Assembly: GCF_003932715.1 (NCBI RefSeq)
Contig: NZ_CP020700.1
Coordinates: 4,300,501-4,364,500, forward strand
DNA: 64,000 bases
Origin: Streptomyces tsukubensis
GTDB lineage: Bacteria; Actinomycetota; Actinomycetes; Streptomycetales; Streptomycetaceae
Direction of reading: 5' to 3'
Both the position numbers and the translations under genes were made by a program. Below the pieces are notes generated by a model. That model was not told the DNA's origin, did no database searches, and was given only the letters and a program-made list of their open reading frames with translations. Positions 51,598 to 59,109 of this stretch are shown one piece after another (position 1 is the stretch's first letter; each line of letters begins with the position of its first letter).

Positions 51598-52863
51598 TTA
51601 CGCGCCGGGCTCGGCGGGTTCTGGCTGCGGGGCCGGGGTGGGGCAGTAGCGGTCCCAGGCGTCGGTGAACTGGTGGCGGGCGAAGCCCTTGGCCTGGGTT
51701 CCGCCGGGGAAGCGGTGGTTTGCCGAGCTGATCCCGTAGTCCTTGAGGAGCAGTTGCAGCCCGCGCGGGGTGAGCCCGTGGGGTCCGTATTCGGCCCAGG
51801 GGGCTTCGGTGTCGGCGTTGAGCTGTTCGATGAGGCGGCCGGTGCGCAGGGTGGCGGGGTCGCCTTCGGCGGCGAAGACGCGGCGGATGTCGGTCAGGAT
51901 CCGGGTCCGCAGGGCTCCGTCCTCGTCCTGTCCGGCCTCATGGGCGGTCATGGTCCGGCAGGCCGTACGGGCGAGGGCGGGCCATTCGCCCTGGGCGAGG
52001 TCGGCGACGATGATCAGGGGTTCCCAGGTGTCGGCGGCGCGGTCTTCGACCGGCATGGCCGGTTCCATGTCCATTGCTTCGGCGTGCTGGGGGTGGAGCC
52101 ATGCGGTGAGGCGGTCGCGTATCGCGTTGAGGGCTGGGGTGTCGCGGCCGGTGCGGAAGGCGGCCACGGTCTCACCGGCCGCTCGGCGGCGCATCCGTAC
52201 GACGACCGACCTGTCCATGATCGTGTCGGGGAGGTCGCCGATGCCGGCGAGGGCGGCCATGGCGAAGGTGGGGAACTTGACCGGCTTGTGTTCGGGGCCG
52301 GTCACTCGCAGGGTCGGCCGGTTGCGCTGGTGACCGGCGTTCAGGAGGCCGCGCAGGTCCTCGTTGCGCTCGGCGGCCTTGAGGGTGCCGAAGAGGGTGT
52401 CGGCCTCGTCGACCAGCAGGGTCGGCGGGTTCTCGGTGATCGACCGGAAGATGGCCGCCGGGCTGGCGTTGACCGTGATCAGCGGCGCGTGCACCGTCTC
52501 GGTCACCACGTCCAGGAGCCGCGACTTCCCGCACCGCTTCGCCGGGCCGACCACCGCGAGACGGGGTGCGTGCTGCCACGCGGTTTGCAGGTGGGTGGCC
52601 GCCACCCACAAGGTCACCGCGGTCACCGCCTCCTCGCTCGGAAGCACCACGAACCGCTTGACCTGCCCCCGCAGGTCAGACAGGACCCGCGCGCCCTCGG
52701 ACAGCGGCTCGACATGGCCGTTCGCCTCGGGCTTCTCACCACGGGTGGGCTCGGCCGGAGTGGTGTTGCCCGGCTGACCGGGGACGGCGGTCGGAGGCCA
52801 GGGCACGGACCTTGTGGTGGTGTCCTCGGTCGGGGATGGCGTGTTCGGCCGGGGGTCGGTCAT
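51598..52863 (-). CDS. DUF3631 ATPase (element replication/mobilization protein)
   Basis: 421 residues. P-loop VVGPAKRCGKSRLLDVV (about 99-115) and Walker B TLLVDEADTLFG, then the arginine-rich PDTIMDRSVVVRMRRR and a C-terminal winged-helix-like part (GLQLLLKDYGISSANHRFPGGTQAKGF). DUF3631 proteins occur in Streptomyces integrative elements and phage-like replication modules and are thought to be primase/helicase-linked ATPases. Confidence 0.85.
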   Translation of the reverse strand: MTDPRPNTPSPTEDTTTRSVPWPPTAVPGQPGNTTPAEPTRGEKPEANGHVEPLSEGARVLSDLRGQVKRFVVLPSEEAVTAVTLWVAATHLQTAWQHAPRLAVVGPAKRCGKSRLLDVVTETVHAPLITVNASPAAIFRSITENPPTLLVDEADTLFGTLKAAERNEDLRGLLNAGHQRNRPTLRVTGPEHKPVKFPTFAMAALAGIGDLPDTIMDRSVVVRMRRRAAGETVAAFRTGRDTPALNAIRDRLTAWLHPQHAEAMDMEPAMPVEDRAADTWEPLIIVADLAQGEWPALARTACRTMTAHEAGQDEDGALRTRILTDIRRVFAAEGDPATLRTGRLIEQLNADTEAPWAEYGPHGLTPRGLQLLLKDYGISSANHRFPGGTQAKGFARHQFTDAWDRYCPTPAPQPEPAEPGA

Positions 52864-52960
52864 ACTGGGCTTCAGCTCCTCTGCTCGCGGGCCATATGGG
52901 ACGGCAATCCCGGCCTCGCGGGTCGATCGCTAGGGATGGCGGTTGAGAGGTTTGCGCTTG

Positions 52961-52991
52961 AGCCCCCTGGTGCCGATGGCATCAGGGGGCT
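52961..52991 (+). terminator. Hairpin upstream of the XRE regulator
   Basis: Stem AGCCCCCTGGTGCC / GGCATCAGGGGGCT with one mismatch and a GAT loop, followed by TCTTCGTT. It could insulate the regulator promoter from upstream plus-strand transcription. Confidence 0.6.
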
Positions 52992-53039
52992 TCTTCGTTG
53001 GCGCGGTCGTGTCCTGCCCTACAAGCATGCCACAGGAAT

Positions 53040-53073
53040 TGCGAATCGCAGTAGTGTTCTGCATCTCGCAGAA
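53040..53073. promoter_or_regulatory. Palindromes in the XRE promoter
   Basis: TGCGA-A-TCGCA (53040-53050) and TTCTGC-N5-GCAGAA (53057-53073) lie side by side in an AT-richer stretch between the divergent DUF3631 and XRE genes. They are candidate operators for the adjacent regulator. Confidence 0.5.
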
Positions 53074-53139
53074 TCCATGTTACGGTTGTGGGGTAGCCGG
53101 GAACGATCAGCCCTGCACGCATGGAAGGAAGTGCTCACG

Positions 53140-53658
53140 GTGGACGACGGCCAAGAGGGCGTTCTGCTCAGTGGGGAGGAGAACGTCGCGGTCCGGATCA
53201 AGCTGGAGCGCGAGGCCCGTGGGTGGAGCACCAACGCCCTGTCCGACCGCCTCAACGAGGCCGGCTTCGACATGAACCCGTCGGCGGTCTGGCGGATCGA
53301 GAATCGCAAACGCCGGATCAACCTCGACGAGGCCATCGGGTTCGCCGAGGTCTTCAGCGTCTCCCTGCGCAACCTCGTCGGCCCTCCGAGGCTCGCGGCC
53401 AAGGCCCGCGCCATGGAACTCATCGACGACATCGTGGCCGCCCACCGGGAGACCCAGCGAGCGAACCACGCCTTCACCCAGGCCCGCGACGCCTTCGACG
53501 CGTACATCGCCGAACATCCCGACATCAGCGAGGAGGCCGAAGTCATGGTCTCCAACGCCATCGCCGAAGCGCTCATGCAGGCCAACCTCGCCACGCACGA
53601 GCCCACCCCCGGAGGACCGAAGTCCGACACCGGCCACGCCGGTTCCCCCGAGGAGTAG
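53140..53658 (+). CDS. XRE family regulator of element B
   Basis: 172 residues from GTG 53140. HTH about 18-70: VRIKLEREARGWSTNALSDRLNEAGFDMNPSAVWRIENRKRRINLDEAIGFAEVFSVSLRNLVGPP. The C-terminal part is helical (AAHRETQRANHAFTQARDAFDAYIAEH), probably for oligomerisation. It diverges from the DUF3631-mobC-relaxase block and precedes xis-int, the classic position of an element repressor. Confidence 0.87.
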   Translation: MDDGQEGVLLSGEENVAVRIKLEREARGWSTNALSDRLNEAGFDMNPSAVWRIENRKRRINLDEAIGFAEVFSVSLRNLVGPPRLAAKARAMELIDDIVAAHRETQRANHAFTQARDAFDAYIAEHPDISEEAEVMVSNAIAEALMQANLATHEPTPGGPKSDTGHAGSPEE

Positions 53659-53787
53659 CCCCTCCTCAACGCCCAGCCTGGTTCCGCAAACCCCAGGCGC
53701 GGGCAACACACCACGCCATCCCTAACGATCAACCGGCCAGGCCGGGGTTGCCGCCCCACACCACCTGGCCAGAACAGGACACCCCCT

Positions 53788-54144
53788 TTGCGCCGACAGG
53801 CGATACCCCCTGCCCTGAACTCTGACGCCGCTCTGCCGCGTCTCTACCTCCCGGAGGAGGTCGCCGCCTTCCTCGGCTGCTCCGCCTGGTGGGTCAAGGA
53901 TCGCGCCCGTCGACGGCTCATTCCCTTCACCCGTGTCGGCCGCGCCTACCGCTTCACCGCTGAGCACCTCGCGGAGATCATCCGTATGCACGAGGCTCGC
54001 CCCGCCGTTCCGCAGCAGCGAGTGTCGGCCGCACCGCTGCCCACTCCTCCCACTTCCTCCTCGCCCGCTGCTGTGCCCACGTCCCGGCTCCGCGCCCGGC
54101 TGCCTCGCCGAGCCCGCCAGAGCCGCTTCGGGACCGCCGCCTAG
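53788..54144 (+). CDS. xis: Excisionase (AlpA/MerR-type HTH)
   Basis: 118 residues from TTG 53788. The winged HTH is LPRLYLPEEVAAFLGCSAWWVKDRARRRLIPFTRVGRAYRFTAEHLAEIIRMHEA, the usual form of recombination directionality factors in Streptomyces elements; the remainder is basic and disordered. It lies 25 nt upstream of the integrase gene. Confidence 0.87.
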   Translation: MRRQAIPPALNSDAALPRLYLPEEVAAFLGCSAWWVKDRARRRLIPFTRVGRAYRFTAEHLAEIIRMHEARPAVPQQRVSAAPLPTPPTSSSPAAVPTSRLRARLPRRARQSRFGTAA

Positions 54145-54169
54145 CTCGACGAGGGGAGGGAGAAGCAAC

Positions 54170-55699
54170 GTGGGCTTCGCGGAGAAGCGTGGAAACTACT
54201 GGCGCGGCCGGTACAAGACCGAGCCCGGCAAACACCTCACGGTCGTCGACGAGAACGGCAAGACGATCAAGTTCGCGACCAAGGGCGAAGCCCAGCGCGC
54301 CGCGAGCGAGGCCGAGAACAAGTACCGGCGCGGCGACTGGCGTGACCCGGCGCTCGGCCTGGAGACCTTCGGCGAGTACGCGGGCCGTTGGTATGCCGCC
54401 CAGGACCTGGCCGCCTCGACGATGCAGAACTACAAGCGCCACATCGAGGAGCACCTGCTCCCCGACTTCGAGGGCAAGGCACTGAGCGGTGTCCTCCGCA
54501 CGGACGTTGAGCTGTGGGAGAAGAAGGAGCGGGCCGTGTACGCGGCCTCCAGCGTGAAGACATGGCGTTCGACGCTCCACCTGATCTTCGAGGACGCGAT
54601 CGACGAAGGGCTGATCACCTCCAACCCGGCCGGCCGGCGGCGAGGGCGCGGCAAGCGCGCCGGCCGGTCCCGGGACCGAGGCCCGGAGAAGGTCGTCACC
54701 GACGCACTCGGCATCCTGCTGGCCGCCGAGCGGGCCGCCCTGCTGTCCGGTCGCGACGACGAGTTCGTCGCCGTGGTCCTCAAGGGCTACACGGGCAAGC
54801 GCTGGGGCGAGATCGTCGGCCTGGAAACGGAGTTCGTCCGGCCACACGCGTTCCGTGTCGAGTGGCAGCTGTACGAGCTGGACACCGGCGAGCTGGTCCG
54901 CTGCCCGCCCAAGGACGACAGCTACCGCACCATCGACTCGATGGACTGGCTGTCGGCCCTGGTCCTCAACCACATCGCCCGTACGAAGCCGACGCCCTGC
55001 CCCTGCCACGGACGGACGTATGTCTTCCGTGGTCAAGGAGCGGCCCGCACCGGTGGCCACCAGGGAGCGAAGCTCGTCGACGTTGCCCGTCTCGCCGGGG
55101 TCTCCACGGGTACGGTCTCCAACGTCCTCAACCACCCCGACCGTGTCACCGAAGCCACACGGGCACGGGTGGAGAAGGCTGTCGCGGACCTCGGGTTCGT
55201 TCGGGGCGGCGCGGCGCCGGCACCTGCTGCCCACTGGCGCAGAAACGGTTTTGCAACCTGGCTGTTCACCCCTGCGGTCTCCGGCTGGTATCCGAAGAAG
55301 GCTCCGCAGGAGGCCCGGCCCGTCCCTCTGCTCGGCGAGCCGTGGCCCGGCGTCCCGGCACGGGGACGCGGCGCCACCAACCGGGCCGACGCCTGCTGGC
55401 TGCCGATCGCCAAGGGCCTCACGCCCCACGGCCTCCGCCACACCCACCGGACGATGATGGAGGACCTCGGCACCGAGAAGGTCCTCATGGACGAGCGCAT
55501 GGGCCACATCGACGGCTCGGTCTCGGCCCGCTACGCCCACGTCACCCCAGGCATGCGCCGCCGCCTCATGGTCGGCCTGACCGACCAGTGGCAGGCCGCG
55601 CTCGATGCCCGCCTGGCCATGTGCTCGTCATCGCCGGTACGTGTGCTCAACGAGCTTCTGCGCGCGCATACTGCCCGTGGACCAGTGCTACCTGGTTGA
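54170..55699 (+). CDS. int: Tyrosine integrase with an embedded LacI-type HTH
   Basis: 509 residues from GTG 54170 after GGGAGGGAG. Arm- and core-binding regions (NYWRGRYKTEPGKH, ETFGEYAGRWYAAQDLAASTMQNYKRHIEEHLLP) precede the catalytic domain: Arg in GYTGKRWGEIVGLE, then H-x-x-R in TPHGLRHTHRTMM, His in MGHIDGS and the Tyr in ARYAHV. Between the first Arg block and the HxxR motif lies an inserted LacI-like HTH (KLVDVARLAGVSTGTVSNVLNHPDRVTEATRARVEKAVADLGF, about 302-345), seen in some Streptomyces integrases. It acts at tRNA-Pro. Confidence 0.93.
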   Translation: MGFAEKRGNYWRGRYKTEPGKHLTVVDENGKTIKFATKGEAQRAASEAENKYRRGDWRDPALGLETFGEYAGRWYAAQDLAASTMQNYKRHIEEHLLPDFEGKALSGVLRTDVELWEKKERAVYAASSVKTWRSTLHLIFEDAIDEGLITSNPAGRRRGRGKRAGRSRDRGPEKVVTDALGILLAAERAALLSGRDDEFVAVVLKGYTGKRWGEIVGLETEFVRPHAFRVEWQLYELDTGELVRCPPKDDSYRTIDSMDWLSALVLNHIARTKPTPCPCHGRTYVFRGQGAARTGGHQGAKLVDVARLAGVSTGTVSNVLNHPDRVTEATRARVEKAVADLGFVRGGAAPAPAAHWRRNGFATWLFTPAVSGWYPKKAPQEARPVPLLGEPWPGVPARGRGATNRADACWLPIAKGLTPHGLRHTHRTMMEDLGTEKVLMDERMGHIDGSVSARYAHVTPGMRRRLMVGLTDQWQAALDARLAMCSSSPVRVLNELLRAHTARGPVLPG

Positions 55700-55706
55700 T
55701 GCCCCA

Positions 55707-55745
55707 CGCAGGTGCCCCACGCGAACATCGCGTGGGGCACCTGCG
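55707..55745. terminator. Bidirectional terminator after int
   Basis: Perfect 17-bp stem (CGCAGGTGCCCCACGCG and complement), AACAT loop, followed by TTTCGTC. Lies between convergent int and zinc-ribbon genes. Confidence 0.85.
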
Positions 55746-55763
55746 TTTCGTCAGCGCGTCAGA

Positions 55764-56228
55764 TCAGACGGCGAAGGCTTGACCGCATACGAGGCAGTGA
55801 TACGGGCCCGAGGTGTCTTCGGGTACTTTCACCGGCTCGTACGAGTGACAAGGGGACGTAACGGTGATCATGTCGTCGGGCTCGGTCAGCGGCGAGGGCA
55901 CCTCTCGGGAGTCCACGCTGCTTTTGACGCTGACCTTCACGTACTTGCTGCGAGTCGGCTTGAACGCGTTCTTCAGCTCGTCCTCCACCATTCGTGCTGC
56001 GGCGGGAGCGATCACGCCCTTGGCGTAGTCGATCTGTTCCTGCGTCCACCAGGAGTCCGGCCCGGCTGGCTGCCCACAAAGAGGGCAGTAGTAGGCAGTG
56101 GGCGACGGCTGCTGTTCGGCCTCTTCGTTCGCCGGTCCGTGGTGCCACTTGAACTGGCTGATGCAATGGGGACACTCCCGACGCACGAAACCGTCGTGGT
56201 CGAGAGGCAGGCTCATCGGAATTTCCAT
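55764..56228 (-). CDS. Zinc-ribbon protein downstream of the TIR-like gene
   Basis: 154 residues from ATG 56228, one base after the stop of the TIR-like gene, so translationally linked. Zinc-ligand pairs: CPHC near residue 19, CPLC near 48, and CLVC near 146, plus CHSYEPVKV. The middle is helical. It is probably a DNA- or RNA-binding or regulatory partner of the TIR-like protein. Function unknown. Confidence 0.75.
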   Translation of the reverse strand: MEIPMSLPLDHDGFVRRECPHCISQFKWHHGPANEEAEQQPSPTAYYCPLCGQPAGPDSWWTQEQIDYAKGVIAPAAARMVEDELKNAFKPTRSKYVKVSVKSSVDSREVPSPLTEPDDMITVTSPCHSYEPVKVPEDTSGPYHCLVCGQAFAV

Positions 56229-56229
56229 G

Positions 56230-57129
56230 TCAGGCCCCGTCTACGAACTCTTCGACCCTGATCGGCACCCCATCAGCAGTCTTCGCCGTCAGGACGACGT
56301 TGAAATAGGAGCTTGATCCCGACCCCAGGGAGCGAGCACTCATCACGCGCACTGACTTACCGGCGGGCAACTTCGGGACGGGGAACTCACCCTTGTTGCG
56401 TGTGACGAGCTCGTCCTTCTCTTCGGCTTCCACGTCGAGGTCGTACACGTCTCCGGGGCCGTGGTTGGTGATCACGACCGTCCCCATCTTCCTCGACCCG
56501 TTGTCGACGTAGCGGGCACTGAGCCGAGGGGCACCGGCCGCCTGCGAGGACGGCAGCTTTCGTCCCAGCGGAAGCCCGCCGCCTGGCGGCACCGGGGGAG
56601 TGAGGTCGCCGGCGTCATGCCAGTCCGTGCCGGTCAGGCGCACAGCGCACCCTGCCGTCTGCAGGCGCGTCGCAAGGTCCTGACGCTTCCTTGTGGAGTT
56701 GTCGAGGCGGATCACATGCCGGCCGTGAATGTCGCTGAAGACCTTCACCTGCCCGAGCTCCACGATGACGGTGCGGTTCTCGTCTCGGCCCATGGCCATG
56801 CCAGCCTCGAACAGGACGTTCGGCCGGGGCTGCATCTGCGGACTGCACTCGGGGTCCCCGGCGTACGTGAGGCTCTCATGCAGGTAGGTAACGTCGTCGG
56901 GGGTTTGGAGGACGACCACTGCCTGCGCGCTTGAGAACGCTGTGTCTAGGACCTCACCGATGTACGGGGAACCCTTGCCGGTCAGCTGGATGGCCTCGGA
57001 CCACTCGATGGGATCGAGGCCCAGCGCCCGCAGGAACTTGAAGAGTCCCTTGCGCGCGAGTTCGTTTCGTCCGTGGATCACGAACACCTTGCGAGGGTCT
57101 GCGCCGCCCTCGGCCACTCGGTCTGCCAT
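56230..57129 (-). CDS. TIR-like (PF10137/CAP12-type) protein
   Basis: 299 residues from ATG 57129 (a GTG at 57147 is possible). The N-terminal 155 residues match the TIR-like nucleotide-binding family: VFVIHGRNELARKGLFKFLRALGL, EWSEAIQLTGKGSPYIGEVLD, AVVVLQTPDDVTYL and RPNVLFEAGMAMGRDENRTVIVELG, where the FEAGMA glutamate is the putative NAD-hydrolysing residue. These are effectors in Pycsar/CBASS-type antiphage systems. The C-terminal half is a beta-sandwich-like domain (ITNHGPGDVYDLDVEAEEKDEL) without recognisable cyclic-nucleotide sensor motifs. No cyclase is adjacent. It is cargo at the right end of element B. Confidence 0.82.
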   Translation of the reverse strand: MADRVAEGGADPRKVFVIHGRNELARKGLFKFLRALGLDPIEWSEAIQLTGKGSPYIGEVLDTAFSSAQAVVVLQTPDDVTYLHESLTYAGDPECSPQMQPRPNVLFEAGMAMGRDENRTVIVELGQVKVFSDIHGRHVIRLDNSTRKRQDLATRLQTAGCAVRLTGTDWHDAGDLTPPVPPGGGLPLGRKLPSSQAAGAPRLSARYVDNGSRKMGTVVITNHGPGDVYDLDVEAEEKDELVTRNKGEFPVPKLPAGKSVRVMSARSLGSGSSSYFNVVLTAKTADGVPIRVEEFVDGA

Positions 57130-57212
57130 GTCTTGCTCACCACTCACGGTCGAGGGAGAACTGTCCCCAGCGACGGTAGCGGCAGGCACTGACAACGAGG
57201 GGATCCCGAAGT

Positions 57213-57234
57213 CGGCTCCCAGTCGGCTCCCAAG
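57213..57234. promoter_or_regulatory. Integrase arm-type repeats, right end
   Basis: CGGCTCCCAG + 2 nt + GGCTCCCAAG, matching the left-end site at 28299-28320 in 20 of 22 positions and in the same orientation, 71 nt inside the att core. Confidence 0.75.
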
Positions 57235-57252
57235 CCGACCCTGGAAACCACT

Positions 57253-57288
57253 CAGGGGCTTGATCCGATGTCTCGGATCAAGCCCCTG
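57253..57288 (-). terminator. Terminator after tRNA-Pro
   Basis: Perfect 16-bp stem (CAGGGGCTTGATCCGA and complement) with a TGTC loop, 18 nt downstream of the tRNA-Pro 3' end. It was supplied by element B on integration. Confidence 0.75.
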
Positions 57289-57305
57289 ACCTGGTGTTTC
57301 AGCTG

Positions 57306-57379
57306 TCGGGGTGGCGGGATTTGAACCCACGACCTCTTCGTCCCGAACGAAGCGCGCTGCCAAGCTGCGCCACACCCCG
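57306..57379 (-). tRNA. tRNA-Pro (CGG)
   Basis: 74-nt cloverleaf on the minus strand: acceptor CGGGGTG/CACCCCG with discriminator A, D-arm GGCGCAGCTTGGCAGCGCGC, anticodon stem CTTCG/CGAAG with loop TTCGGGA (anticodon CGG), and T-arm GTGGG-TTCAAAT-CCCGC. No encoded CCA. It is the only complete copy in the window and the attachment target of the two elements; its 3' half (57305-57347) recurs at 28152 and, with changes, at 22811. Confidence 0.96.
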
Positions 57380-57457
57380 ATGTCGCCGCTGTCGCGGCGA
57401 CATCGCTAACTTTAGCCCACCCGCGCCCCCACGCGAAATCCGCTTTCGGCGTGGTCG

Positions 57458-58384
57458 CTAGGGCCGCTCGACCAAGGTCAGGAGGGTGGCTTCGGGCGGG
57501 CACGCGAAGCGGACCGGGGTGTAGCGGCTGGTGCCGCAGCCCGCGGAGACGTGGAGGCAGGAGGTGTGGTCGGCCGCAGTGTGGGTGGAGAGGCCCTTGA
57601 CGCGGTCGGTGTCGAGGTCGCAGTTGGTGACCAGGGCGCCGTAGAAGGGGATGCAGAGCTGGCCGCCGTGGGTATGGCCCGCGAAGATCATGGGGTAGCC
57701 GTCGGCGGTGAAGGCATCGAGGGCGCGCAGGTACGGGGCGTGGACCACGGCCAGGGAGAGGTCCGCGGCCGGGTCGGGGCCGCCCGCCACGGACTCGTAG
57801 CGGTCGCGCTTGATGTGGGGGTCGTCCAGGCCGGTGAAGGCGATCTCGCCAGCGTCGAGCTTCAGCTTGCCGCGGGTGTTGCCGAGGCCGACCCAGCCCG
57901 CCGTGTCGAAGGCGTCGCGCAGCTCTTCCCACGGGTTGTGGACCACGCCGACCGCGGGCGCGTTGCCGTTGAGGCCGTGGCGGCCCTGGGCCTTTTCCAG
58001 CAGATAGCGGGCGGGGTTGCGGAGGGTGGGGCCGTAGTAGTCGTTGGAGCCGAAGACATAGACGCCGGGGAGCTCCATCAGCGGGCCGAGCGCGTCCAGG
58101 ACCTCCGGGACGCCCTCGGGGTCGGAGAGGTTGTCGCCGGTGTTGATCACGAAGTCGGGGCGCAGGCCGGCCAGCGACTGGAGCCAGGCGCGCTTCTTGC
58201 GCTGGCCGCTGACCATGTGGATATCGGAGACCTGGAGGACTCTGAGGGGGCGCATGCCCTGCGGGAGTACGGGGACCGTCAGTCGCCGGAGGCGGAAGGA
58301 ACGGGCCTCGAAGGCTGCTGCGTAGGCGATTCCGGCGGCGCCGACCGCCGTGATGGCCAGGGGGACTCCGTAGCGTGCGCGCAT
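57458..58384 (-). CDS. Metallophosphoesterase
   Basis: 308 residues from ATG 58384. One N-terminal TM helix (GVPLAITAVGAAGIAYAAAF), then the calcineurin-like motifs: VSDIHM (D-x-H), NTGDNL (GDN), GSNDYYG (the GNH/GND position), VVHAP and AGHTHGGQ. Two-metal centre complete. Such membrane-anchored enzymes may act on lipid or nucleotide phosphates. First chromosomal gene to the right of the tRNA-Pro. Confidence 0.9.
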   Translation of the reverse strand: MRARYGVPLAITAVGAAGIAYAAAFEARSFRLRRLTVPVLPQGMRPLRVLQVSDIHMVSGQRKKRAWLQSLAGLRPDFVINTGDNLSDPEGVPEVLDALGPLMELPGVYVFGSNDYYGPTLRNPARYLLEKAQGRHGLNGNAPAVGVVHNPWEELRDAFDTAGWVGLGNTRGKLKLDAGEIAFTGLDDPHIKRDRYESVAGGPDPAADLSLAVVHAPYLRALDAFTADGYPMIFAGHTHGGQLCIPFYGALVTNCDLDTDRVKGLSTHTAADHTSCLHVSAGCGTSRYTPVRFACPPEATLLTLVERP

Positions 58385-58539
58385 GGGTCCATCGTCGCAG
58401 ACCCGCTCCGGGGTGTGCGTGGCGGAGTGATCATGAGGGGGCAATCGGCGGATTCGTCCGGTGATGGCCGTGGTGCGGAAAGTGACGGGCGGGGGAAATC
58501 GGCGGGCAGGAGCGGACCCGTACCTGTCACACTCTCCCT

Positions 58540-59004
58540 ATGACCACGCTCAAGGCCAAGCTCAGGGACGACCTCACCGACGCGATCAGGGCGCGTGACG
58601 AACTGCGCTCGTCGACGCTCCGCCTCACCCTCGCGGCCGTCTCCAAGGAAGAGGTCGCGGGTACGACCGCCCGTGAGCTCTCGGACGACGAGGTGCAGAA
58701 GGTCATCGCCCGCGAGGCGAAGAAGCGGCGCGAGGCCGCCGATGCCTTCAGCAAGGGCGGCCGGGCCGAGCAGGCCGAGCGGGAGCTGGCCGAGGGCGTG
58801 CTGCTGGACGAGTATCTGCCGAAGCAGCTGTCGGACGCCGAGCTGGAGGCGATCGTGGCCGAGGCCGTCGCCGAGGCGAAGGCCGCCGGGGCCGAGGGGC
58901 CCCGGGCGATGGGCGCCGTGATGAAGATCGTGAACCCGAAGGTCGCCGGGCGGGCCGAGGGCGGCCGGGTGGCCGCAGCCGTGAAGCGGCTGCTCGCCGG
59001 CTGA
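58540..59004 (+). CDS. GatB/YqeY domain protein
   Basis: 154 residues. YqeY-type helical protein: TLKAKLRDDLTDAIRARDELRSSTLRLTLAAVSKEE, DDEVQKVIAREAKKRREAADAF and the C-terminal GAVMKIVNPKVAGRAEGGRVAAAVKRLL, the tRNA-binding tail domain also found in GatB. Function unclear, though a tRNA amidotransferase link is suspected for the family. Diverges from the metallophosphoesterase. Confidence 0.92.
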   Translation: MTTLKAKLRDDLTDAIRARDELRSSTLRLTLAAVSKEEVAGTTARELSDDEVQKVIAREAKKRREAADAFSKGGRAEQAERELAEGVLLDEYLPKQLSDAELEAIVAEAVAEAKAAGAEGPRAMGAVMKIVNPKVAGRAEGGRVAAAVKRLLAG

Positions 59005-59047
59005 CCGGGCGGATACGGGCCAGAGGCAGAAGCAGCGCCAGTAGAAG

Positions 59048-59090
59048 AGGAGGGATCCGGGGCACCGCCCCGGATCCCTCCTTCTTGTTT
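59048..59090. terminator. Bidirectional terminator between yqeY and the PBP gene
   Basis: Perfect 15-bp stem GGAGGGATCCGGGGC with its complement, ACC loop, then TTCTTGTTT. Genes on both sides converge on it. Confidence 0.9.
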
Positions 59091-59109
59091 GCTTCAGAGG
59101 GCTCGCCGG

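Noticed and set aside
54170..55699. A LacI-family regulator gene within 55000-55220
   Set aside because: The HTH is in frame with and inside the integrase; no separate start, ribosome site or sugar-binding domain exists.
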